Shown piece by piece: positions 1 to 5,903 of a DNA stretch of 28,653 bases. The position numbers and the translations under genes are program-made. The stretch lies in IMG/VR virus record IMGVR_UViG_3300020283_000020, positions 1-28,653 of that record; one strand, 5' to 3'. Every line of letters begins with the position of its first letter. The first letter of the stretch is position 1. The stretch is from a virus. A model generated the notes under the pieces. The model was not told the origin of the DNA. It did not search any database and saw only the letters and a program-made list of their open reading frames with translations.

Positions 1-55
1 AGAAGTCTTCCCAATCTCTAGGTGAGTTTGTAACATCTTCAATGTTCTTCTGCAT
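1..55 (-). CDS. hypothetical protein, 3' part cut by window edge
   Basis: Only the first 18 codons are visible (begins MQKNIEDVTNSP). The ATG lies inside the last codons of the next gene upstream, the overlap style used throughout this operon. The reading frame is open to the window edge. No function can be assigned from this fragment. Confidence 0.6.
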   Translation of the reverse strand, partial: MQKNIEDVTNSPRDWEDF

Positions 56-206
56 CCAGTCCCTCCTTTACTGCTGTCTCAACAAAAGTCTGAATCTCCT
101 TAGATGTCATCCCATTCAAGAAACTCCATGTAGGATCTTCTTTGTCCCATTCAAGGGTGAATGTACCATCTTCATTTTGATTGACTTTTAGACTATCAAC
201 ATCCAT
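39..206 (-). CDS. small hypothetical protein, 55 aa
   Basis: A 55-codon frame starting MDVDSLKVNQ and ending LDAEEH. It is acidic and soluble-looking, with a predicted beta strand (DGTFTLEW) followed by a helical tail (SKEIQTFVETAVKEGL). The ATG overlaps the end of the upstream gene by 11 bases and the stop overlaps the start of the next gene, so it is probably translationally coupled. I do not recognise a family. Small proteins of this kind are typical of the early and middle regions of T4-like cyanophages. Confidence 0.65.
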   Translation of the reverse strand: MDVDSLKVNQNEDGTFTLEWDKEDPTWSFLNGMTSKEIQTFVETAVKEGLDAEEH

Positions 207-375
207 CTTTATTGAATTGTTTACGACATTTTTTCACTTCTTTCATCTCATCTTTAATCATCTGATAAGCATCCTCAGCAGAGATACGTTGAGACAATTC
301 CATGGCACAGATAACTTCAACACGAGTGCCGAAATGTTTCAGTGCTTCTTCAAAACAATTAAGTTCTTCATACAT
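196..375 (-). CDS. small hypothetical protein, 59 aa
   Basis: A 59-codon frame starting MYEELNCFEEALKH and ending KQFNKDGC. It looks almost wholly alpha-helical, with a charged lysine-rich second half (IKDEMKEVKKCRKQF) and three cysteines. Its ATG shares one base with the TGA of the upstream gene (TGATG), which supports translational coupling. No domain is recognised. Confidence 0.7.
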   Translation of the reverse strand: MYEELNCFEEALKHFGTRVEVICAMELSQRISAEDAYQMIKDEMKEVKKCRKQFNKDGC

Positions 376-623
376 CAGAGTTTGCCACCGACAACACCAC
401 TATTTACCACACGAGTGTAGTTTTCTAATGTTCCCTCTTGCTCACATTTAAGATGCCAGCGAGTCATGTCAGTGACAACTTCTTTAGTCAATCCAAACAA
501 GAAGTCTTTTCCAGTGTCCTTACGAACACTCTTCCACATAAATCGTGTTTGTTCAACATAGAAAGCATCATCAATCCATTCAATCTCTGCGATCTCAGGA
601 TGCACTGTCGTCGTCTGAATCAT
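375..623 (-). CDS. conserved-looking hypothetical protein, 82 aa
   Basis: An 82-residue frame from ATG at 623, with a GAGG ribosome-binding motif just upstream. It overlaps the end of the preceding gene by 29 bases. The protein is rich in aromatic and charged residues (EIEWIDDAFYVEQ, KDFLFGLTKEVVTDMTRWHL) and ends VVNSGVVGGKL. There are no membrane segments and no catalytic motif I can name. Its place in an unbroken chain of overlapping genes supports it being real. Confidence 0.7.
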   Translation of the reverse strand: MIQTTTVHPEIAEIEWIDDAFYVEQTRFMWKSVRKDTGKDFLFGLTKEVVTDMTRWHLKCEQEGTLENYTRVVNSGVVGGKL

Positions 624-780
624 CAGTTACCTCAGGTTCTGGAAGTGTGACACCAGTTTGTGTCAGATATTCAATAGCACCAGTTACTTTGTAAAGTGTT
701 TGTTTAGTTCGTTCTAAAGCTGTAACAAGATCTTCTCTTTGCTTGAGAAGATTTTTAAGATGTTCTTGTTGTTCAGTCAT
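595..780 (-). CDS. small coiled-coil hypothetical protein, 61 aa
   Basis: The frame is open further upstream, but I place the start at the ATG ending at 780 (MTEQQEHLKNLL). An AAAGGAGA ribosome-binding site precedes it and it overlaps the upstream stop (ATGACTGA). Residues 2-35 have heptad-like leucines typical of a short coiled coil. The C-terminus is a very acidic tail (DDSDDDSAS). A small structural or adaptor role is possible but unproven. Confidence 0.7.
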   Translation of the reverse strand: MTEQQEHLKNLLKQREDLVTALERTKQTLYKVTGAIEYLTQTGVTLPEPEVTDDSDDDSAS

Positions 781-982
781 CGTTCTCCTTTTGTTTATTA
801 AAACCAAATGGTCCTTCTTTGTCTTCTAAAGCAAGTTTAAGTGCGACACCACCAACTGCTTCCATCACCTTCAGAATGTCTTCTGCCTTGGCATCTTCAC
901 CAAGTTCTTTAGCGATGTACCAATACTTAGGCCAAAAAGTTTCTCCTGCTTTTTGGTAATCTTCAAGTGTAAGTAGTTTCAT
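773..982 (-). CDS. small hypothetical protein, 69 aa
   Basis: 69 residues starting MKLLTLEDYQKAGETFWPKYWYI. It has an aromatic-rich N-terminus, a central helix (DILKVMEAVGGVALKLAL) and an acidic end. Start and stop both overlap neighbouring genes by a few bases. No family is recognised. It resembles the short conserved hypothetical proteins common in cyanophage operons (impression only). Confidence 0.7.
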   Translation of the reverse strand: MKLLTLEDYQKAGETFWPKYWYIAKELGEDAKAEDILKVMEAVGGVALKLALEDKEGPFGFNKQKENDD

Positions 983-1167
983 TCTTCTGTATCAGTTGTA
1001 GGTCTTTGGTTTGGTCGCTTCAACTCTGGATGTGGAGCATACAGTGGACCTTCATAATTTCCAGCAAACTTAGGTCTGTTAAGTTTTTCAAGTGCTGCAA
1101 GAACCTCTGGAGTTTCTTCCCACTCAAAAGTATCTCCACTTTTAGTAATATGCTGTCTAGTAGTCAT
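979..1167 (-). CDS. small hypothetical protein, 62 aa
   Basis: 62 residues starting MTTRQHITKSGDTFEW. The second half is proline-rich and probably extended (YEGPLYAPHPELKRPNQRP). The ATG sits in an ATGA overlap with the stop of the short membrane protein upstream. No function assigned. Confidence 0.65.
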   Translation of the reverse strand: MTTRQHITKSGDTFEWEETPEVLAALEKLNRPKFAGNYEGPLYAPHPELKRPNQRPTTDTEE

Positions 1168-1310
1168 GAATAAAACTCCCTAGCGTTTTTAAGTGTGGTA
1201 AGCAAGTGCATGTTACCTTTGAAGTATCCTAGCACAATAAACCCTATTGTGGCAAGTATAACGAACACAAAAGATACTACACCTCCCCAAGGTTTCTTAT
1301 CATCAAGCAT
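1164..1310 (-). CDS. small single-span membrane protein, 48 aa
   Basis: A 48-codon frame: MLDDKKPWGG, then a hydrophobic stretch (VVSFVFVILATIGFIVLGYF, residues 11-30) able to span a membrane once, then a short basic tail ending NAREFYS. The ATG overlaps the end of the upstream gene by 8 bases, and the TGA overlaps the start of the next gene in ATGA. It fills what would otherwise be a 135-base gap in a gap-free operon. The acidic and lysine residues before the span and the basic residues after it do not settle topology. Function unknown; a small phage protein acting at the host membrane is one possibility. Confidence 0.65.
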   Translation of the reverse strand: MLDDKKPWGGVVSFVFVILATIGFIVLGYFKGNMHLLTTLKNAREFYS

Positions 1311-1500
1311 CTTTGAGTTTGTCTCGGAGATCCATTACCTTGTTTACCTCATTCACAGCAGCAGACATCCTCACGGAAAGAATATCCATCAGGTCGCCGT
1401 GAATGACTTCATTCTCAACATAGTCATCAAAATACTTATCCAACGCCTCTTTCAGGTATCTTTTACGATGCCACTCTGGCGAGTAGGGTTTGTAGTCCAT
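1303..1500 (-). CDS. hypothetical protein, 65 aa
   Basis: 65 residues starting MDYKPYSPEWHRKRYLKEALDKYF, then a helical body with a coiled-coil-like end (AAVNEVNKVMDLRDKLKDA). A sigma-70-type promoter lies just upstream at 1523-1551, so this gene probably begins a transcription unit running leftward. No catalytic motif recognised. The overall look is that of a conserved small cyanophage protein (from memory, not checked). Confidence 0.75.
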   Translation of the reverse strand: MDYKPYSPEWHRKRYLKEALDKYFDDYVENEVIHGDLMDILSVRMSAAVNEVNKVMDLRDKLKDA

Positions 1501-1522
1501 GATGCAAGTTTATTATGAAGGT

Positions 1523-1551
1523 AGTATAGCACTATCTATTCCGTGGGTCAA
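1523..1551 (-). promoter_or_regulatory. sigma-70-type promoter
   Basis: Read on the minus strand: TTGACC (1546-1551), a 17-base spacer, then TATACT (1523-1528). A TGC directly before the -10 makes it also an extended -10. It sits about 23 bases upstream of the ATG ending at 1500 and inside the 3' end of the preceding gene. Likely used by host RNA polymerase early in infection. Confidence 0.6.
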
Positions 1552-1681
1552 GTCCCATATCCTTAAGATATTGTATCCACCAATCTGGGTCTTTGATTTG
1601 TCTCCAGTTTGGCACTGGTAGATTGTTCTCTACAGTGTAATACTGATAGAGTGCATCATCTATAGTCTGTGCGACTTCCAT
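1532..1681 (-). CDS. small hypothetical protein, 49 aa (start re-assigned)
   Basis: The frame is open up to 1762, which would overlap the membrane protein gene upstream by more than 100 bases. An AGGAGG ribosome-binding site lies 9 bases before the ATG ending at 1681, so I start there (MEVAQTIDDALYQYY). The remaining overlap is 26 bases. The product is 49 residues with a tryptophan-rich end (NWRQIKDPDWWIQYL). No family recognised. The longer form starting at 1762 cannot be excluded. Confidence 0.6.
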   Translation of the reverse strand: MEVAQTIDDALYQYYTVENNLPVPNWRQIKDPDWWIQYLKDMGLDPRNR

Positions 1682-1865
1682 ATTCTTCTTCCTCCTCATC
1701 AACGTCTGCATATGCGTCTGCCACATAAGGTCCGTGTGGTTTTTTGGATTCTGCTCTGACATAGTTTCTTTCCTCGTTAGTAGCAGACAACCATAAAGCG
1801 AGTTTCATAACAATCCATATTACCACCAGTGGAGATAAACAAGCAGCTAGGATTGCTGGATTCAT
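1656..1865 (-). CDS. small membrane-anchored protein with acidic tail, 69 aa
   Basis: 69 residues. An N-terminal hydrophobic segment (about residues 3-28, PAILAACLSPLVVIWIVMKL) is followed by a polar cytoplasmic-type domain with a run of five glutamates near the end. The start lies in an ATGA overlap with the stop of the glutaredoxin gene. The DNA encoding the glutamate run also supplies the ribosome-binding site of the next gene. A single N-terminal anchor is the likely topology. Function unknown. Confidence 0.65.
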   Translation of the reverse strand: MNPAILAACLSPLVVIWIVMKLALWLSATNEERNYVRAESKKPHGPYVADAYADVDEEEEEYGSRTDYR

Positions 1866-2098
1866 AGGAACATTCCCTTGTCGTTCATATATTGAAGTGT
1901 TTCTTTCAACCCACCAATATGTCTGAAACCAACATTAACCTGTGGGTATTCTGCCTCTTCACCAAACTCCTCAACAAAACCTCTCTCAGAGAAGTGTTGA
2001 TTTAATTTATACACATGAATCTGGAAGTTGAGTTTTTCCAAGAGTATTTTAGCACGTTCACACTCTTGATTGCCGTTAGAATAGATTACTGCATCCAT
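1862..2098 (-). CDS. glutaredoxin-like protein (monothiol type), 78 aa
   Basis: A small thioredoxin-fold protein that would use glutathione to reduce disulfides or mixed disulfides, for example for ribonucleotide reductase. The N-terminal strand (AVIYSNGNQEC) leads to a single cysteine at residue 13, where classical glutaredoxins have CPYC. The cis-proline is at residue 52 (EYPQVNV) and the glutathione-contacting GG at 62-63 (HIGGLKETLQ). Length fits phage glutaredoxins. The first active-site cysteine is absent, so a monothiol mechanism is inferred. It starts in a TAATG overlap with the upstream gene and lies close to a thioredoxin gene, forming a small redox group. Confidence 0.8.
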   Translation of the reverse strand: MDAVIYSNGNQECERAKILLEKLNFQIHVYKLNQHFSERGFVEEFGEEAEYPQVNVGFRHIGGLKETLQYMNDKGMFL

Positions 2099-2238
2099 TA
2101 CTTTTTCTCCTCGTATTCGATGACGATTCTTTTGTAGTTTCTACCAGTATGATCTACACAGGTGATGTGAACTAATTTACCACCTAATGCGTCTGCTATT
2201 TCATGTAACTTACTCCAAGGAATTTGCTTTTCAGTCAT
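2098..2238 (-). CDS. small hypothetical protein, 46 aa
   Basis: A 46-codon frame starting MTEKQIPWSKLHEIADALGGKL and ending IVIEYEEKK. It fills the space between two overlapping neighbours: ATGA overlap with the gene before, TAATG with the glutaredoxin after. It looks like one short helix followed by two beta strands. No family recognised. Confidence 0.65.
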   Translation of the reverse strand: MTEKQIPWSKLHEIADALGGKLVHITCVDHTGRNYKRIVIEYEEKK

Positions 2239-2362
2239 TACTCTCCTCTATCCACTTATCTATTTGATCTTGAGTAGGAACAATGATTCGGAAGGCAAGA
2301 CCTTCCTCCTCAAACTCCTCATTCATTTTTTCATAAGTTTCAGGTGTGATTTTTTCAGACAT
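2231..2362 (-). CDS. small acidic hypothetical protein, 43 aa (start re-assigned)
   Basis: I start at the ATG ending at 2362 (MSEKITPETYEKMNEEF), which overlaps the thioredoxin stop by a few bases. The longer upstream frame would lie within the thioredoxin gene. The 43-residue product is strongly acidic (EEFEEEGLAFRIIVP, ending WIEESND). No function assigned. Confidence 0.6.
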   Translation of the reverse strand: MSEKITPETYEKMNEEFEEEGLAFRIIVPTQDQIDKWIEESND

Positions 2363-2648
2363 TATATTGGTCCCACAACTTACGGATGTTTTGAGTAATA
2401 GACATTCCACCAATATAAGTCTCTAAAAGTCCTCCATCCGAATCAGCAATAATAAGAACAGGAGTAGCTTTTATGCTGTACTTTTTAGCGAGTGCAAGAT
2501 TTTCTTCAGGAATTGCATGATTACTAAAATCCTCAAGATCAATCTCCTCAATAATACTCTCGCGTGGATCTTTGAGAGCAGTGATATATTTCTTGACCAG
2601 ACCACACGGTCCGCAAGATTCTTTTGTGAACATCAAAAACTTAGTCAC
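2355..2648 (-). CDS. thioredoxin-like protein, 97 aa (GTG start)
   Basis: A protein-disulfide reductase of the thioredoxin fold, a likely electron donor for phage or host enzymes. The active site CGPC is at residues 12-15 (TKESCGPCGLVKK) and the cis-proline at 63 (KATPVLII). I choose the GTG ending at 2648: a GGAGG motif lies just upstream and the start overlaps the upstream stop in the way seen for neighbouring genes. Starting at the upstream ATGs would add residues with no thioredoxin counterpart. At 97 residues it is close to a minimal thioredoxin. It is the dithiol partner of the nearby monothiol-type glutaredoxin. Confidence 0.85.
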   Translation of the reverse strand: MTKFLMFTKESCGPCGLVKKYITALKDPRESIIEEIDLEDFSNHAIPEENLALAKKYSIKATPVLIIADSDGGLLETYIGGMSITQNIRKLWDQYNV

Positions 2649-2952
2649 GTTGCCTCCAATCATCAGGTTTATCACGTTGAAACCAGTCAACAATTTCATC
2701 AGCACCATCAAACCCCGTTCTGTGATTGGATGGGTCGGGGTCTCCTAATCCCATCCTATTCAGAAAATCATCGGTGCTTCCTTCTTCAATACCATTAGAC
2801 TGACGACGTGCTTTCTTAAGCATTTCGCGAGCAGAAGTATTTGCCTTGGACAGTTTTTCTGCCCAGATCATGTCGTCAAGTTTTACCTCTTCTCCATTAG
2901 CAATACATTTACAAATAAATTCCAACCGAAGTCGGTATTGCGTAGATAACAT
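2641..2952 (-). CDS. hypothetical protein, 103 aa
   Basis: 103 residues starting MLSTQYRLRLEFICKCIANGEEV. The N-terminal two-thirds looks helical and basic (AREMLKKARRQS). The C-terminus is acidic and tryptophan-containing (DEIVDWFQRDKPDDWRQRD). A T4-type late promoter lies directly upstream at 2974-2981, so this gene and the redox genes after it can also be read late. Not assigned to a family; it resembles a conserved cyanophage hypothetical protein. Confidence 0.75.
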   Translation of the reverse strand: MLSTQYRLRLEFICKCIANGEEVKLDDMIWAEKLSKANTSAREMLKKARRQSNGIEEGSTDDFLNRMGLGDPDPSNHRTGFDGADEIVDWFQRDKPDDWRQRD

Positions 2953-2973
2953 AAGTTTGACACAATCTGTAGA

Positions 2974-2981
2974 TATTTATC
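2974..2981 (-). promoter_or_regulatory. T4-type late promoter
   Basis: GATAAATA on the minus strand, 7 of 8 identical to the T4 late consensus TATAAATA. It lies 22 bases upstream of the ATG ending at 2952 and overlaps the stop of the preceding gene. Confidence 0.5.
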
Positions 2982-3156
2982 CGAACTCTTGATTTCTTCT
3001 ACCGTCAAGGTATTCAATAATTTCAGAACGCCACTCCATCAACTCATGATAACATTCCTGATTATGAGCGCATTGGCGCAGTTGATGGTCTGGCTTCAAC
3101 ACACTTTCGTAGAAGAGACCAAGAGCATCACGACGTTTTTCGCTTTTTTCGGACAT
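2977..3156 (-). CDS. small hypothetical protein, 59 aa (start re-assigned)
   Basis: The open frame extends to 3351, but most of that lies inside another gene. An AGGAG ribosome-binding motif precedes the ATG ending at 3156 (MSEKSEKRRDALGLFYESV). The 59-residue product is helical and charged with two cysteines (CAHNQECYHELMEW) and ends RRNQEFG. It overlaps the upstream gene by 29 bases. No function known. Confidence 0.7.
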   Translation of the reverse strand: MSEKSEKRRDALGLFYESVLKPDHQLRQCAHNQECYHELMEWRSEIIEYLDGRRNQEFG

Positions 3157-3394
3157 TAGAACTCCTGGGTTTACGTTTCTGGGTTTTGAGTTGATTGTTG
3201 ATGAAGTCAACTGACTGTTTGTATGTATTAAGAGTTGTGACTTGACTTCCTTGATGTATGATAACATACTTTTTGGTGTTGCCAAGTGGAACTGCTGCCC
3301 ACATACCATCCTTCGTAACATAACCCAATGGATTTTTGGGTTTAGGATCAAGAATAGATGGGAAGGGGATGAAGGGTTTTAGAAAGTTGCTCAA
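3128..3394 (-). CDS. hypothetical protein, 88 aa (probable TTG start)
   Basis: 88 residues beginning (M)SNFLKPFIPFPSILDP. The only start in a sensible place is TTG at 3392-3394, in a TTGA overlap with the upstream stop. The middle is beta-like (KKYVIIHQGSQVTTLNTY) and the C-terminus strongly basic (TQKRKPRSSNVRKKRKTS), suggesting nucleic-acid contact. If TTG is not used, the next in-frame ATG lies about 30 codons further in. No family recognised. Confidence 0.65.
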   Translation of the reverse strand: MSNFLKPFIPFPSILDPKPKNPLGYVTKDGMWAAVPLGNTKKYVIIHQGSQVTTLNTYKQSVDFINNQLKTQKRKPRSSNVRKKRKTS

Positions 3395-3531
3395 AATACT
3401 GCGGTGACACTAACAACGGTGGCACCAGGGTTCCGTGCCAGTGCTACTTGCTTGGCATCTTCATAGTCAGTTGCGATGACAATTTCATCAAAGACTTTGC
3501 CTGCTTTGAAGAGTTGAACTTTGACTTTCAT
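3391..3531 (-). CDS. small hypothetical protein, 46 aa
   Basis: A 46-codon frame, MKVKVQLFKAGKVFDEIVIA followed by TDYEDAKQVALARNP and GATVVSVTAVF. The beta-alpha-beta pattern and even composition look like a real small fold. It starts 3 bases after the helicase stop and its TGA overlaps the start of the next gene. It fills an otherwise empty 137-base space in a dense operon. I recall similar short proteins near cyanophage helicase genes, but cannot check. Confidence 0.75.
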   Translation of the reverse strand: MKVKVQLFKAGKVFDEIVIATDYEDAKQVALARNPGATVVSVTAVF

Positions 3532-3533
3532 GG

Positions 3534-4697
3534 TTAGCGACGGATAGTAGAGATGGCGGGTTGACCCTGTTCAAATACAGTGTCTACGACCGCCTGGACG
3601 GACCTGGCGGTGCCTATGCCCACTTTATCATAGACAGGCACACAAACCAAGCCAAAGGTCTTGTGACGGTCTCCTAAGCGGATCACACGACCAATAGACT
3701 GACTGATACCAATGCAGTCCATGTTACGCATGAAGAGCACTGCTTCCAGACCGTTGACATTGATGCCCTCAGACAGGATAGAATGGTGGATTACCACGAA
3801 ACGCTTCTCAGGGTCTTTGCCCCAAGCGTTGAGTGTCTTGAAGAACTCATCCCTGTCAACCTTGACACCATCAATAAAAGCACCAGTCTTAGACGTGATG
3901 TAGAGACAAGAGTATCCACGCTCACGCAGTTGATGGTAGAAGTCTGACTCTGCCAGGAGTTTGACAATCTGACGTGTTGACCTAGCAGCAATCAGAATTT
4001 TATTCAAAGAGTTGCCATCAATCGTATCCAGCAAGTTCTGGCAGTCAGACTGTTTGAAGTCACCCTGAGGCAGTTCCGTGATGGAGACCTTAGGTGGGAG
4101 AATATAACCTTCCTCAACCAGTTTAGGTGCAGGCACATTACAAATCACCTGACCGTAGACTTCACCATCATTCATCCCAGGTTTGAAGATGCTGACAGAG
4201 TGCTTAGGAGTGGCAGTGAAAAAGTAGCAACGCTCAGCATCATTGCTGAAGTGCTCAGTGGCAGGAAAGAAGTTGCGCTTTACAGAGTTGTGTGCCTCAT
4301 CAAAGTAGATGGTGTGAGCATTGATACCAGATTCCTGAACCCTGTGAAGAGAGTGGTAGGTGGTAAAAATCAGTTGCTTACGATATGCCTGATCGCTCCA
4401 CCGTTTGATGTAAGAAGACTTGGTGCTGCTAAAATGCTCAGTCTCACCACTATGAACGTGGAGAACAGCAGCATCTTCAATGTGCTCCAAGAACTCAGAG
4501 CACAACTGTTGTGCCAACAGGATACGAGGAGCAACAACAACGATGATGCCAGCATCATGAACAGCAAAGTGATCCAGTGCATCCTGTATCATGCACATGG
4601 TCTTACCACCACCTGTAGGGATGATGACTTGACCTTTGTTGTGCTTCAACATCGCATCACATGCTTGACGCTGATGGGGACGAAGGGTGATGGTCAT
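3534..4697 (-). CDS. DEAH-box superfamily 2 DNA/RNA helicase, 387 aa
   Basis: An ATP-dependent SF2 helicase or translocase of the RecG/UvsW/type III restriction-like group, probably acting on branched DNA or R-loops during replication and recombination. Motif I PTGGGKT is at residues 27-33, motif Ia VVAPRILLAQQ at 54-64, motif II DEAH at 133-136, motif III TAT at 161-163, motif V SEGIN at 309-313 and motif VI QSIGRVIR at 333-340. The protein begins directly at the helicase core (LRPHQRQA). It lacks the N-terminal region of about 100 residues that T4 UvsW has, and is about 115 residues shorter. It could be a UvsW-type protein without its accessory domain or a separate cyanophage helicase family. 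Two host-type promoters precede it. Confidence 0.88.
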   Translation of the reverse strand: MTITLRPHQRQACDAMLKHNKGQVIIPTGGGKTMCMIQDALDHFAVHDAGIIVVVAPRILLAQQLCSEFLEHIEDAAVLHVHSGETEHFSSTKSSYIKRWSDQAYRKQLIFTTYHSLHRVQESGINAHTIYFDEAHNSVKRNFFPATEHFSNDAERCYFFTATPKHSVSIFKPGMNDGEVYGQVICNVPAPKLVEEGYILPPKVSITELPQGDFKQSDCQNLLDTIDGNSLNKILIAARSTRQIVKLLAESDFYHQLRERGYSCLYITSKTGAFIDGVKVDRDEFFKTLNAWGKDPEKRFVVIHHSILSEGINVNGLEAVLFMRNMDCIGISQSIGRVIRLGDRHKTFGLVCVPVYDKVGIGTARSVQAVVDTVFEQGQPAISTIRR

Positions 4698-4718
4698 TGG
4701 GTTTGGTGTCTTGCAGAT

Positions 4719-4724
4719 ATTATA
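4719..4724 (-). promoter_or_regulatory. extended -10 promoter element before helicase
   Basis: TGC-TATAAT on the minus strand, with a perfect -10 hexamer 21 bases upstream of the helicase ATG. The -35 position is poor, so activity would depend on the extended -10. Confidence 0.45.
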
Positions 4725-4793
4725 GCACGCTTCTACCGATGAACTCTATTGTGTTTTGAGCTCATGATGTTCCCATCAACCGCGACAAGGCAG

Positions 4794-4822
4794 AGTCTAA
4801 GGTCTTTTGGGACTTTTGTCAA
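4794..4822 (-). promoter_or_regulatory. sigma-70-type promoter upstream of helicase
   Basis: TTGACA (4817-4822), a 17-base spacer, then TAGACT (4794-4799) on the minus strand. The -35 overlaps the stop of the oxygenase gene upstream. With the 4719 element it makes the helicase and the small-gene operon an independent, probably early, transcription unit. The space 4725-4793 holds nothing else I can name. Confidence 0.6.
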
Positions 4823-5439
4823 GGGTGCTTGTTTCCAAAGAAAGATGTGATAGAATATCTGCCATGCCCTTCAAAGTAATCGGAGTCTTTTATTGACACT
4901 TCACTCACACCATGTTCTACCCAACCAGGCATCATAATCAAAGAATTGTTAGGACAATCAAAACTGTAATTGTATTTTGGAAAGATCAATTCACCACCAC
5001 TAAAAACCTTTGGTTCTTTGTGAAAGTATGAAAATGCCAAAAATTGCATGGATCTGTCAGTGTGTGGTTCATAGTATTCACCATCATGGTAATATCTGAC
5101 TTTAGTGCAATCCCAATCAGATTTTTTAGCAATAGAGCAGCAATCATGTATTTCAGAAAACAAATCCAAAACAGAACTATCAAACACTTTCCTGTTGACA
5201 GTTAGAATGTTTGATAATTTTCTATGTTTATCTACATAAATGTCATCTAGTAGCAACGCATGTGAATTAGTTCTATCAACTACTCCACCAAAATCTTTTG
5301 CTTCTAAAAATTTCCCAGGTTTAGTATAAAAATCTAGTTCTTCCCAAATTAAATCTAGTTCATGTCTGTTGTAAAAATTATGAAAAATTACATGAGGGAA
5401 TGGGTCAGAAAATACTTCGGCTTCAATATTTTCCATCAT
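4819..5439 (-). CDS. 2-oxoglutarate/Fe(II) oxygenase, prolyl-4-hydroxylase-like, 206 aa
   Basis: Likely a non-heme iron hydroxylase using 2-oxoglutarate and O2. The facial triad is visible: HTD at 126-128 (YEPHTDRSM) and the distal histidine at 176 (MPGWVEHGVSEV). The 2-oxoglutarate-binding arginine is at 194 (GRYSITSFF). The strand FSGGELIFP, with its GGEL turn, is typical of the prolyl-4-hydroxylase fold. The substrate is unknown; protein proline or another side chain is possible. It is the last gene of a six-gene overlapping operon. Its ATGATG start overlaps the TGA of the gene before it, so the first or second ATG may be used. Confidence 0.85.
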   Translation of the reverse strand: MMENIEAEVFSDPFPHVIFHNFYNRHELDLIWEELDFYTKPGKFLEAKDFGGVVDRTNSHALLLDDIYVDKHRKLSNILTVNRKVFDSSVLDLFSEIHDCCSIAKKSDWDCTKVRYYHDGEYYEPHTDRSMQFLAFSYFHKEPKVFSGGELIFPKYNYSFDCPNNSLIMMPGWVEHGVSEVSIKDSDYFEGHGRYSITSFFGNKHP

Positions 5440-5903
5440 AATCTAGTAAATAAACCAAGACATCCACCATTTAGTTGAACATCATAATCTTTAGTTTCTA
5501 GTTTTGCATAATCCCATCTACTCAATTTCTTCCGATTCACAACAGGATTGCCGTCAAAACATATCAACCAACTCATATCATCGCCAGTAAAAGATTCCGT
5601 AACTAATCTTCCATCCCAATCATGTTCTGGTTTTAGTGGATTAAATCCTACAATGTGAAAGTCTTCTGATCCATAATAAATTCTCTGTTTGTAGAGGTAT
5701 TCTTTTGTGTTTACCAATACAAAAGGTCCATCCTCAAGATACTCTGATTCATATGGAGCACCTAATTTACCACTACCTTTTAATAAGATATGGAAAATAG
5801 TAGAGTTGTCAGGATACCCATCTAAAAAGTAATCACCAGCATCACCAATTTCTGAGCATATTGTAAACTCCTCACACTTTTTGAAAAATCTTTTTATAGT
5901 CAC
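5436..5903 (-). CDS. hypothetical protein, possibly cupin-like, 155 aa
   Basis: 155 residues starting MTIKRFFKKCEEFTIC. The pattern of short strands around IFHILLKGSGKLG and FVLVNTKEYLYKQ, ending in FHIVGFNP, resembles a cupin or double-stranded beta-helix. I see no clear metal-binding HxH motif. It is sandwiched by overlapping genes between oxygenases, which suggests a related job such as substrate binding or assembly. Family not recognised. Confidence 0.7.
   Translation of the reverse strand: MTIKRFFKKCEEFTICSEIGDAGDYFLDGYPDNSTIFHILLKGSGKLGAPYESEYLEDGPFVLVNTKEYLYKQRIYYGSEDFHIVGFNPLKPEHDWDGRLVTESFTGDDMSWLICFDGNPVVNRKKLSRWDYAKLETKDYDVQLNGGCLGLFTRL

Noticed and set aside
2977-3351. 124-codon version of the gene at 2977
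   Set aside because: The first 65 codons lie inside another gene and have no ribosome-binding site, whereas an AGGAG precedes the internal ATG at 3156.
4200-4742. 180-codon open frame on the plus strand opposite the helicase
   Set aside because: The opposite strand codes for a helicase with all motifs in order. The plus-strand translation has no recognisable pattern and no ribosome-binding site, and would be the only plus-strand gene here.
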